Shown: positions 31,283 through 39,357 of the stretch, piece by piece
How positions within the stretch are numbered: position 1 is the first letter of the stretch
How the letters are laid out: each line of letters starts with the position of its first letter
The notes under the pieces: model-generated
Told to the model about the DNA's origin: nothing
What the model saw: the letters and a program-made list of their open reading frames with translations, nothing else
Database searches by the model: none
Source of the DNA: Bradyrhizobium prioriisuperbiae
GTDB lineage: Bacteria; Pseudomonadota; Alphaproteobacteria; Rhizobiales; Xanthobacteraceae
Direction of reading: 5' to 3'
Length of the DNA: 64,000 nucleotides
Assembly (NCBI RefSeq): GCF_032397745.1
Contig: NZ_CP135921.1
Span: 5,940,501 to 6,004,500, forward strand
Translations under genes and position numbers: made by a program

Positions 31283-32809
31283 TCAGAAGCTGCGAGTCAC
31301 CTGAGCGTGGCCAGAGTAGATGTTCTGGTCCCTGAGCTGGAACTGCGTTCCGGCTGCGATGCCCGAGGGCGTTCCAGCTGCAGTGTTGGTGAACGTACCA
31401 ACCAGGTTCTGGTCGAGCCGGGTGTAGTCGAACTCCACCGCGAAGGTGAGGTTCTTGACCGGATCCCAAGCAGTACGGGTACCGACCTGAAGCACGCCAA
31501 ACTCGAACGAGCCCGACGCGTTCGTGGTGCCGGTGCTCAGCCGACCGCCGTTGGCTGCCGAGAGCAGCAGAGCGTTGCCGCTGGAGCCGTAGTCGATGTT
31601 GCTGTACGAGCCGAACACCGAAGTGCGCCACTGCGGGTTCCAGTAGTGCTCGTAGAACGCGCTGACTTCCCAGGCCGTGCTCTTGCTGATCGACGTGCCG
31701 TTGCCATAGACGCCGTCAAGCACGTAACCGAATGCCATGCCATTGCCGTTGAGCCTGGCGAGACGGCCCGCACCAGCGGAGTCCCAGGTGCCGCCGAACA
31801 CATACTTGGCCGCGCCGTTGGCGAAGGTGGCCTGCACCTTCAAGCTGTCGCCCACGCCGGTCGGCAGGTTCTTGAGTTCGAACGCGCCGATGACAGCGTA
31901 ACCCCAGGTCGACTCCGGCTTGCCCGAGTCGCTGGTGGTCGGGGTGTAGTAGGTGCCGTGCACTTCGTGCGCGGCGGCACCGACATGCAGCGAGCCCCAG
32001 GCCTGGTCGAGGCGCAGGTTGGCAACGATATCCGGCACGTGGTCGCCGCCCTGGGCATTGCCCTGGAAGGTGTTGGCCGTGGTGCCGTAACCGGTGGTCG
32101 CCGAGCCGAACGGGCCGAGCAGCGCGCTGCCGCCGGTCAGCGAGGTGTTAGCGACGCCAGCCGAACGATAGGGCTGGGCGTCTTCCAGCGAAAGGCTGGC
32201 CGACACGCCGTTGCCGAATTCCGCGGTGTAGGACAACTGCGGAATGCCGCTGGCGTCGTACGAACCGGAGAAGAAGCCGCTGGTGCTGATGATCGGCTTG
32301 GACAGTGTCCACTGCGGATCGAACTGCGACACCGCCTTACCAAAGGTGAAGCCGGCGAACTGGATGAAGATGAAGTCGTTCTCGACGAAGCCGCCGGCGA
32401 TGTTCTCGCGGCCCTGCGAGAAGTCGAACAGCATGTTGGCGTAGGTACGAACAACGCCGTATTCGGTGGCGGTGCGGGTGTCGAGGAACAGCGTGAACCG
32501 CGAACGGGTGGTGAAGTAGTTACGGTTGAACGAGTTCGCGCCGCCGGTGCCGCCCTGGTAGAACGGAACGCCCCAGACGCCGCCGTTGAACGAGGTGCCC
32601 GCACGCAGCGCGCCGCCGATGCGGACGCAGGTGTCGGTGCCCGGAATGTAGTAGAAGCCCGCGCCGTAAATCGAGCAGATCTTCACGTATTCGACCGCCT
32701 TGGCCTTGACGGGAAGGTCGGCTGCCTGGGCGCCGGTCAGTGCGACGAGACCCGCCGCAGTGCCGAGCGCGAGGCTCTTCATCGTGTTGATATAAAGTCG
32801 TTTGGTCAT
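31283..32809 (-). CDS. Outer-membrane porin (PF02530 type), copy 2
   Basis: 508 residues, signal peptide ending AQA-ADLPVKAKA, the two conserved cysteines, and a terminal phenylalanine (TRSF). AGGGG sits 7 nt before the ATG. It differs from copy 1 mainly in segments likely to be surface loops, for example around residues 85-100 and 180-190, while the strand segments (GRENIAGGFVENDF, SAGxxNTSLTG) are nearly the same. Each copy has its own leader and terminator, so they may be regulated separately. Confidence 0.92.
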   Translation of the reverse strand: MTKRLYINTMKSLALGTAAGLVALTGAQAADLPVKAKAVEYVKICSIYGAGFYYIPGTDTCVRIGGALRAGTSFNGGVWGVPFYQGGTGGANSFNRNYFTTRSRFTLFLDTRTATEYGVVRTYANMLFDFSQGRENIAGGFVENDFIFIQFAGFTFGKAVSQFDPQWTLSKPIISTSGFFSGSYDASGIPQLSYTAEFGNGVSASLSLEDAQPYRSAGVANTSLTGGSALLGPFGSATTGYGTTANTFQGNAQGGDHVPDIVANLRLDQAWGSLHVGAAAHEVHGTYYTPTTSDSGKPESTWGYAVIGAFELKNLPTGVGDSLKVQATFANGAAKYVFGGTWDSAGAGRLARLNGNGMAFGYVLDGVYGNGTSISKSTAWEVSAFYEHYWNPQWRTSVFGSYSNIDYGSSGNALLLSAANGGRLSTGTTNASGSFEFGVLQVGTRTAWDPVKNLTFAVEFDYTRLDQNLVGTFTNTAAGTPSGIAAGTQFQLRDQNIYSGHAQVTRSF

Positions 32810-33183
32810 GACGTACCCCTGTAAAGATTATGGGGATGCCGCCTGCCGCCCTCCCGGATCGGCCGAACGCATCACCCAGTACGCCATGGATTGTCAGTGT
32901 CTGATGACGTCGACAGGATCAACTCCCGCCGCGCCTTTGGTTTGCCCCACAGCGCACCCCATGCCTTGCTTAAGCCATTTGTTTGACAGTTTTTCTGAGC
33001 TATCGTGCATGGCAGCGCTGCCGCACGTCGCTCGAAAGGTGGCCCCGACTTTTATGACGCGCGGCCCCCGTCCCGGAGAAAAATTTATGTCATTTTCCCC
33101 TCGAATCGGGGGATTTTGATGTCTAGATTTCCGGGCGGCGAGCACAAAATTCTAGGAAGCCCGAAGTGTTGCAGGAAGACCCC
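32810..33183. promoter_or_regulatory. Divergent control region between porin copy 2 and the protease gene
   Basis: 374 nt with no gene. A TTGACA box lies at 32983 in the direction of the protease, but no good -10 is spaced to it. A CCCC-TCGAATC-GGGG stem followed by ATTTT lies near 33100. Promoters for both genes must be here. Confidence 0.35.
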
Positions 33184-34581
33184 ATGCCTCGATTATCTCC
33201 AATTGTTACTGCGTTTCTGTTTGGGTTGATGGCGGCCGCGAGCCCTGCTCACGCGCAGGATCGAATCGTGCCCAATTCGGCCAGCCAGCTGCGTCTGTCC
33301 TACGCGCCGATCGTACAGCGGGTGCAGCCGGCGGTGGTAAATGTGTACGCGGCGAAGGTGATTCAGAATCGCAATCCGTTGCTGGACGATCCGATCTTCC
33401 GTCGCTTTTTCGGTGCGCCGGGACAGCAGCCCGAGCAGATGCAGCGCTCGCTTGGCTCCGGCGTCATGGTCGATTCCTCTGGCCTCGTGGTGACCAACAA
33501 TCACGTGGTCGAGGGGGCCGACCAGGTGAAGGTGTCGCTCGCCGACAAGCGCGAGTTTGAGGCCGAGATCATCCTGAAGGACAGCCGCAGCGATCTGGCG
33601 GTGTTGCGGATCAAGGACAGCAAGGAACGTTTTCCTACCCTCGATTTCGCGAATTCAGATGAGCTGCTGGTTGGCGACGTGGTGCTGGCGATCGGCAACC
33701 CGTTCGGCGTCGGCCAGACCGTGACCCATGGTATCGTGTCGGCGTTGGCGCGCACCCAGGTCGGCATCACCGACTATCAATTCTTCATCCAGACCGATGC
33801 GGCGATCAATCCCGGCAACTCGGGCGGTGCGCTGGTCGACATGACCGGCAAGCTGGTCGGCATCAACACCGCGATCTTCTCCCGCTCCGGTGGCTCGCAG
33901 GGCATCGGCTTCGCCATTCCCGCCAACATGGTGCGCGTGGTGGTGGCGTCCGCCAAGAGTGGCGGCAACGCGGTGAAGCGTCCCTGGCTCGGCGCGCGGC
34001 TGCAGGCTGTCACGCCGGAGATTGCCGAGACCCTCGGGCTGCCGCGGCCGACCGGTGCGCTGGTGGCAAGTGTGGTCACCGGCAGTCCGGCGGCGCGCGC
34101 TGGGCTGAAGCTGTCCGATCTGATCATGTCGATCGACGGTCAGGTGATCGACGATCCCAATGCGTTCGACTATCGGTTCGCGACCCGTCCGTTCGGCGGC
34201 AACGCCGCGGTCGAGGTGCAGCGCGCGGGCAAGACCGTCAAGCTGGCGATCCCGCTCGAGGTCGCGCCCGACACCGGACGCGACGAAGTCACCATCACGT
34301 CGCGCTCGCCGTTCCAGGGCGCAAAAGTCGCAAACATCTCGCCAGCGCTGGCGGAAGAGCTGCATCTCGACAGCAGCGCGGAGGGCGTGATCATCACCGA
34401 GATTGCCGACGGTCTGGCCTCCAATGTCGGTTTCCAGAAGGGCGATATCATCAGTGCGGTCAATGGCCAGAAGATCGCCAAGACCGGCGACCTGGAGCGG
34501 GTGACCCGAGAACCCAGCCGTCTCTGGCGCATCACCGTGGTGCGTGGCGGCCAGCAGCTGTCGGTCGTGCTCGGCGGATGA
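33184..34581 (+). CDS. Do-like periplasmic serine protease (DegP/HtrA family)
   Basis: 465 residues. A signal peptide (about 1-24, ending AHA-QDR) sends it to the periplasm. The trypsin-like domain carries the catalytic triad His107 (TNNHVVEG), Asp137 (SRSDLAVL) and Ser213 (NPGNSGGAL), and two PDZ domains follow (about 270-360 and 375-460). It degrades or refolds damaged envelope proteins. The ATG with AGGAAG upstream is chosen over a TTG 18 nt earlier. It overlaps rarA by 4 nt. Which paralogue (DegP, DegQ or MucD) cannot be decided. Confidence 0.93.
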   Translation: MPRLSPIVTAFLFGLMAAASPAHAQDRIVPNSASQLRLSYAPIVQRVQPAVVNVYAAKVIQNRNPLLDDPIFRRFFGAPGQQPEQMQRSLGSGVMVDSSGLVVTNNHVVEGADQVKVSLADKREFEAEIILKDSRSDLAVLRIKDSKERFPTLDFANSDELLVGDVVLAIGNPFGVGQTVTHGIVSALARTQVGITDYQFFIQTDAAINPGNSGGALVDMTGKLVGINTAIFSRSGGSQGIGFAIPANMVRVVVASAKSGGNAVKRPWLGARLQAVTPEIAETLGLPRPTGALVASVVTGSPAARAGLKLSDLIMSIDGQVIDDPNAFDYRFATRPFGGNAAVEVQRAGKTVKLAIPLEVAPDTGRDEVTITSRSPFQGAKVANISPALAEELHLDSSAEGVIITEIADGLASNVGFQKGDIISAVNGQKIAKTGDLERVTREPSRLWRITVVRGGQQLSVVLGG

Positions 34582-35906
34582 GCCCGAAACGACCGCAGTC
34601 ATCGCCGTCGCTATTCGCCGCTGCCGGCCTCGAGCATGATGCGCCGCATCCGCTGCCGGACAAGCTGCGTCCGCGCACGCTGTCCGACGTGGTCGGACAG
34701 GATCACATCCTGGGGCCCGACGGCGCGCTGACGCGCATGCTGGAGACGCGCACGCTGGGCTCGCTGGTGTTCTGGGGCCCACCGGGCACTGGCAAGACCA
34801 CCGTGGCGCGGCTGCTGGCGGATGCGACGGAGCTGCATTTCGAGCAGATCTCGGCGGTGTTTTCTGGTGTCGCCGACCTGAAGAAAGTGTTCGACGCCGC
34901 GCGTGCCCGCCGCGAAACCGGCAAGGGCACGCTGCTGTTTGTCGACGAGGTGCATCGTTTCAATCGCGCACAGCAAGACTCCTTTCTGCCGGTGATGGAA
35001 GACGGCACCGTGGTGCTGGTCGGCGCCACCACGGAAAACCCGTCGTTCGAGCTCAACGCCGCTCTGCTGTCGCGGGCGCGGGTGCTGGTGTTCCGCTCGC
35101 TCGATACAGCCGCGGTGGAAAAACTGTTCGCGCGCGCCGAGCAGGTCGAGGGCAGGCAGCTGCCACTGGATGACGAGGCGCGCGCCGTGCTGGTGCGGAT
35201 GGCGGACGGTGACGGTCGCGCGTCGCTGACGCTGGCCGAAGAGGTCTGGCGTTCGGCGCGGGCGGACGAGGTGTTCAATGCCGAGCAGTTGCAGACCATC
35301 CTGCAGCGCCGCGCGCCGATCTACGACAAGTCCGCCGACGGCCATTACAATCTGATCTCGGCCCTGCACAAATCGGTGCGCGGCTCCGATCCGGACGCGG
35401 CGCTGTATTATCTCGCGCGCATGCTGGATGCCGGCGAGGATCCGCTGTTTCTCGCGCGCCGCGTGGTGCGCATGGCGATCGAAGACATCGGCCTCGCGGA
35501 CCCGCAGGCGCTGGTGATCTGCAACGCCGCCAAAGATACCTACGATTTTCTCGGCAGTCCCGAAGGCGAGCTGGCGATCGCGCAAGCGGTGATTTATCTC
35601 GCCACCGCGCCGAAATCCAACGCGGCTTACATGGCGTTCGGTGCCGCGATGCGCACCGCGAAAGAAGCGGGCTCGCTGCTGCCGCCGAAACATATCCTCA
35701 ACTCGCCGACCAAGCTGATGAAGTCGGAAGGCTACGGCGGCGGTTATCAGTACGACCATGATGCGCCGGACGCATTTTCCGGACAGGATTATTTTCCGGA
35801 GGAACTGGGCCGGCAGACGTTTTACGATCCGCCGGACCGCGGTTTCGAACGCGAGATCCGGAAACGGCTGGATTACTGGGCCAAGCTGCGCGCGCAGCGG
35901 AGATAG
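34578..35906 (+). CDS. rarA: Replication-associated recombination protein A (MgsA/RarA AAA ATPase)
   Basis: 442 residues. Walker A GPPGTGKT near residue 68, Walker B LLFVDEVHRFN near 118, sensor GATTENPSFELN, and the C-terminal tetramerisation region with SPKSNAAY-like text (APKSNAAYMAFG). It acts at stalled replication forks. The start overlaps the protease stop (ATGA), so the two genes are cotranscribed and coupled. Confidence 0.95.
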   Translation: MSPKRPQSSPSLFAAAGLEHDAPHPLPDKLRPRTLSDVVGQDHILGPDGALTRMLETRTLGSLVFWGPPGTGKTTVARLLADATELHFEQISAVFSGVADLKKVFDAARARRETGKGTLLFVDEVHRFNRAQQDSFLPVMEDGTVVLVGATTENPSFELNAALLSRARVLVFRSLDTAAVEKLFARAEQVEGRQLPLDDEARAVLVRMADGDGRASLTLAEEVWRSARADEVFNAEQLQTILQRRAPIYDKSADGHYNLISALHKSVRGSDPDAALYYLARMLDAGEDPLFLARRVVRMAIEDIGLADPQALVICNAAKDTYDFLGSPEGELAIAQAVIYLATAPKSNAAYMAFGAAMRTAKEAGSLLPPKHILNSPTKLMKSEGYGGGYQYDHDAPDAFSGQDYFPEELGRQTFYDPPDRGFEREIRKRLDYWAKLRAQRR

Positions 35907-35923
35907 GGCAGGAGGCGACGGAT

Positions 35924-36652
35924 ATGGCTGGGGGTGTTCGTCGGGGCACCGCCAGTGCGGTGGTGTTGTTTGCATGCGCGATCACGGTCGGACTGGTTTT
36001 GCAGCTTTGCTCGGCGGCTGCCGAAACGGTTGAGGTTGCGCCAGGGGTGAAAGTCACGAAGCGGACTTTTCAAGCCCCGTTCAACGAGCAGCCGTTTTTT
36101 GGATTCGCTGAAAAGTCGGCGTCCTTGCGTGAAGCCGACGAAGCCTTTGTATCCTCCGTGGTCAAGGCTTCCGGCTCGCGCAAGAATGCTTTTGATGAGA
36201 CGACCTCTCGCGCCTGGCGCGCGATTGCCGCAGGAAACATTCCCGAAGCAGCCAAGCGGTTCAACCAGGCGTTTCTGCTGGCGCCGGAGCAGAGCGAAGT
36301 CTTCCACGGCTTTGCCATTGTCGTCGCCGCCCGCTTCGACGATGCCGCGTTTTCCGAAGAGCTGTTTCAGATTGCCCGAAACCAGCCCGCGCCATTGAAT
36401 ACGGTGAATGCGGACTATGGGCGGTTTCTCCTGATGGTGAAACGCCCCCGCGATGCCCAACCTGTGCTGGAGCAGGCCGTCAAGGATGTGCCCGCATTTG
36501 GCGATGCGTGGTCAAATCTGGCCATTGCGCGGGTCCACAACGGAGATCATGTCGCGGCCTGCACGGCGGCGGCAGAGGCTGCCAAACTTTCCAATCCCGC
36601 AAACGTCACTGACGATCTGGCGTGGGTTCGCCGTGAGGCCAGATGCAGCTGA
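35924..36652 (+). CDS. Exported TPR-like protein of unknown function
   Basis: 242 residues with an N-terminal hydrophobic segment (about 12-33) likely to be a signal peptide or anchor. Residues about 90-230 form helical repeats of TPR character (AWRAIAAGNIPEAAKRFNQAFLLAPE, AWSNLAIARVHNGD). GGAGG precedes the ATG, 17 nt after rarA. Presumably a periplasmic scaffold; no partner is evident. Confidence 0.7.
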   Translation: MAGGVRRGTASAVVLFACAITVGLVLQLCSAAAETVEVAPGVKVTKRTFQAPFNEQPFFGFAEKSASLREADEAFVSSVVKASGSRKNAFDETTSRAWRAIAAGNIPEAAKRFNQAFLLAPEQSEVFHGFAIVVAARFDDAAFSEELFQIARNQPAPLNTVNADYGRFLLMVKRPRDAQPVLEQAVKDVPAFGDAWSNLAIARVHNGDHVAACTAAAEAAKLSNPANVTDDLAWVRREARCS

Positions 36653-36848
36653 AAATGCGTATATCGCAAGCCGCTGAATGATCGAGGCTCGGGCGGCTTT
36701 GCCGCTGGAATGCGGCAAAAAATCTTTCATTTGCAACGATTTGACCGTGACCCTGGGCTCCTTTTGGGCTAGGCCATAACCTCACGCCCCGGAACGGCCG
36801 CAGTGCGACTCCGGGGCCCTGTGGCAAGAGCTGGACCAGGCAGACATC

Positions 36849-38099
36849 ATGAGCCGTCGCGTCAAACGACCGTTGCAAAAATCGAGAGTTCCCGCGGGCG
36901 ACCGCTTCCGGGATGAGCGCCCGAAGGGCAAGCCGCCGGCGCGTTCCGGCGCATCGAAATTCGGATCAAAACCGGGTGGATCGCGGCCGGGTGCCTCGAA
37001 GCCCGGCTTCTCGCCGCGTTCGGGCGCCGACAAACCCTTTACCCCCAGATCGTTTCCCGACGTGGATGTGCGACCGGTCGAAAAGCCGGATGCCCCGCCG
37101 CTGCCCACCAAGGTTCAGACCGTCACCGTGACAGCCGACGAAAACGGCATGCGGGTCGATCGTTTTCTCGAGGCGCGGTTTCCCGGGCTGTCGTTCTCCC
37201 ACATCCAGCGCATCGTTCGCAAAGGCGAGTTGCGGGTCAACGGCAAGCGTGCCGACAGCAAGGACCGTATTGAAGAGGGCCAGAGCGTCCGCATTCCGCC
37301 GTTGAAGCTCGATGCGCCGAAGGGGCCCGCCCGCGAATTGTCCGAAGCGCAGCAGAAGACCCGCGATGCGCTGAAGGCGATGACGTTGTACGAAGACGCC
37401 GACGTCATGGTGCTGAACAAGCCGGCGGGCTTGGCAGTGCAGGGCGGTTCCGGCACCACGCGCCATGTCGACCAGATGCTCGAGGTGCTGCGCGATTCCA
37501 AAGGGCAGAAGCCACGGCTGGTGCACCGGCTCGACAAGGAGACGTCGGGCTGCCTGTTGATCGCCAAGACCCGCTTTGCCGCGTCGGCCCTGACCGGCTC
37601 GTTCCGGCATCGCTCCGCGCGCAAGATCTATTGGGCGCTGGTCGCCGGTGTGCCGAAACCGAAGCAGGGGCGGATCTCGACCTTCTTGGCCAAGGAAGAG
37701 CGCGAAGACGATTCCGTGATGGTCATCGCCGAGCACGGCGACGAAGGCGCGAGCCACGCCGTCACTTATTACGCCGTGGTGGAGACCTCGGCGCAGAAGC
37801 TCGCCTGGGTGTCGCTGAAGCCGGTGACGGGACGCACCCACCAGTTGCGCGCTCACATGGCCCATATCGATCACGCCATCGTGGGCGATCCCAAATACTT
37901 CAACAAGGAGAACTGGGAACTCCCCGGCGGGCTGCAGAACCGGCTGCATCTGCTGGCGCGCCGCATCGTGATCCCACATCCCCGCGGCGGCTTTATCGAT
38001 GCCACCGCGCCGCTGCCGCCGCATATGCAGCAATCGTGGAACCTGCTGGGGCTGGAGGCCGACCGGTTCGATCCGATCGAGAATGCGCCGGAGGAGTGA
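36849..38099 (+). CDS. RluC-family 23S rRNA pseudouridine synthase
   Basis: 416 residues. A basic, disordered N-terminal extension of about 85 residues (Lys/Arg/Pro/Gly-rich) precedes an S4 RNA-binding domain (GMRVDRFLEARFPGLSFSHIQ) and the catalytic domain with HRLDKETSG, whose Asp near residue 229 is the nucleophile. RluC modifies 23S rRNA; assignment to RluC rather than RluD is by overall look only. The long basic extension is unusual relative to the about 320-residue enteric enzyme. Confidence 0.9.
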   Translation: MSRRVKRPLQKSRVPAGDRFRDERPKGKPPARSGASKFGSKPGGSRPGASKPGFSPRSGADKPFTPRSFPDVDVRPVEKPDAPPLPTKVQTVTVTADENGMRVDRFLEARFPGLSFSHIQRIVRKGELRVNGKRADSKDRIEEGQSVRIPPLKLDAPKGPARELSEAQQKTRDALKAMTLYEDADVMVLNKPAGLAVQGGSGTTRHVDQMLEVLRDSKGQKPRLVHRLDKETSGCLLIAKTRFAASALTGSFRHRSARKIYWALVAGVPKPKQGRISTFLAKEEREDDSVMVIAEHGDEGASHAVTYYAVVETSAQKLAWVSLKPVTGRTHQLRAHMAHIDHAIVGDPKYFNKENWELPGGLQNRLHLLARRIVIPHPRGGFIDATAPLPPHMQQSWNLLGLEADRFDPIENAPEE

Positions 38100-38106
38100 G
38101 CTTGCA

Positions 38107-38448
38107 ATGCGGCGCGGCCGTTCCGATATCTGGAGTATGAAACGGCTTGTCGCGATCATGCTGGTGGTAACGGCGGTGGTGGTATCCGCACCACCCCATG
38201 CGGTTGCGCAGATCATCGGGCCCAACTCGTCACCCTCGCTGCTCCCGCCACCTCCACCGGCGCCTCCGCCGCCCAAGATCGAAGTGGCGCCGATCCCCCA
38301 GATGAATGCGCCGCTTGGGACGCCACGGCCCAATCTCGAGCAGCGCGGCTCGTTCAGCGATCGGGTCGGGCGCTGCCTGGATTATGGGGCGTCGCAGGGG
38401 CTTGGCCCGAACGAGCGTTCCGAGTATTCACGCGCCTGCGCCAACTAA
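38107..38448 (+). CDS. Small proline-rich exported protein, unknown
   Basis: 113 residues from the ATG with GGAG 11 nt upstream; an in-frame ATG at 38137 (103 residues) is the alternative and gives a cleaner signal peptide (MKRLVAIMLVVTAVVV...AVA). A Pro-rich spacer follows near residues 50-65, then a short conserved-looking C-terminal part with two cysteines (GRCLDYGASQGLGPNERSEYSRACAN). Function unknown. It lies 7 nt after the pseudouridine synthase, probably in its operon. Confidence 0.65.
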   Translation: MRRGRSDIWSMKRLVAIMLVVTAVVVSAPPHAVAQIIGPNSSPSLLPPPPPAPPPPKIEVAPIPQMNAPLGTPRPNLEQRGSFSDRVGRCLDYGASQGLGPNERSEYSRACAN

Positions 38449-38469
38449 ATAACGAACTGGGACGAGCTG

Positions 38470-39243
38470 ATGCGAGAGTTGTTCGATGAGGTCGCGGGGA
38501 AATCACCGCTCGATCCCAACGAGTCGGCGCGTCAATCGTCGCGCGGGCCGCGGCGCAAACGGTTCTACAGCAGTGTCGATGTTGCTGAGACCGCGGACGG
38601 TTATGTCGTCACGCTGGATGGCCGCACTCTCAAGACGCCGGGCAAGCGGCTGCTGGCGGTGCCGGTTCGCGACATCGCGGCGGCAATCTCCGCCGAATGG
38701 GCGGCGCAGACAGACATTATCGATCCCAGGTCGATGCCGCTGGCGCGCCTCGCCAATAGCGTGATCGATGGCGTCACCGACCGTACGCAGGACGTGGCCG
38801 ACGACATCGCCAAATATTTCGGCTCCGATGAGCTGTTCTATCGGGCCGACCACCCCGAAGCGCTGGTGGCGCGGCAGGCGCAGCATTGGGATCCGGTGCT
38901 GTTCTGGGCGGCGGAGACGCTGGGCGCGCATTTCATCCTCGCCCAGGGCATCCTGCATGTGCAGCAGCCGGAGGAGGCCATCGCCGCCGCCCGTGCCGCC
39001 ATGCCCGCTGACGCCTGGCGTCTCGGCGCATTGCACATCGTGACCACGCTGACCGGCTCGGCGCTGCTGGCGCTGGCGCTGCTGCATCGCAGGCTGGATG
39101 CGGATGCAGTGTGGACCGCGGCCCATGTCGACGAGGACTGGAATATCGAGACCTGGGGCGCCGACGACGAGGTGATGAGCAAGCGTGCCGCGCGTCGCGT
39201 CGATTTTGATGCGGCGGCCAAGGTGCTGGTCGCACACGCCTGA
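38470..39243 (+). CDS. ATP12-type F1 ATPase assembly chaperone
   Basis: 257 residues, full-length ATP12 family. KRFYSSVDVAE, TLDGRTLKTPGKRLL and AEWAAQ are characteristic. In mitochondria Atp12 holds the alpha subunit before F1 assembly; the alphaproteobacterial homologues are its ancestors, though their role is less tested. It follows the proline-rich protein gene after 21 nt. Confidence 0.9.
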   Translation: MRELFDEVAGKSPLDPNESARQSSRGPRRKRFYSSVDVAETADGYVVTLDGRTLKTPGKRLLAVPVRDIAAAISAEWAAQTDIIDPRSMPLARLANSVIDGVTDRTQDVADDIAKYFGSDELFYRADHPEALVARQAQHWDPVLFWAAETLGAHFILAQGILHVQQPEEAIAAARAAMPADAWRLGALHIVTTLTGSALLALALLHRRLDADAVWTAAHVDEDWNIETWGADDEVMSKRAARRVDFDAAAKVLVAHA

Positions 39244-39303
39244 TATTGCTTGGAATATCTCTTGGGATTTTGTCACCGGTGTGTGGGCTTGAGGTTCCCT
39301 CGG

Positions 39304-39319
39304 TTAAGTGCGGATTAAC
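39304..39319. promoter_or_regulatory. CtrA-type binding site (TTAA-N7-TTAAC)
   Basis: TTAAGTGCGGATTAAC is an exact match to the CtrA consensus known from Caulobacter and used across alphaproteobacteria for flagellar and cell-cycle promoters. It ends 38 nt before the FliK-like start, in the only gap between that gene and the one upstream. Confidence 0.6.
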
Positions 39320-39357
39320 GACGAGGGCCTAGCTTCGCCTCATACGAGGCCCCCCGC

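Noticed and set aside
31307..32824. 505-codon plus-strand frame across porin copy 2
   Set aside because: Opposite-strand artefact of the porin gene, which has a signal peptide, conserved cysteines and terminal Phe.
33095..33125. CIRCE-like heat-shock element before the protease gene
   Set aside because: The stem there (CCCC/GGGG) does not match the TTAGCACTC-N9-GAGTGCTAA consensus.
36740..36780. TTGACC-based promoter before the pseudouridine synthase gene
   Set aside because: No -10 hexamer stands at an acceptable spacing, so it is not reported as a promoter.
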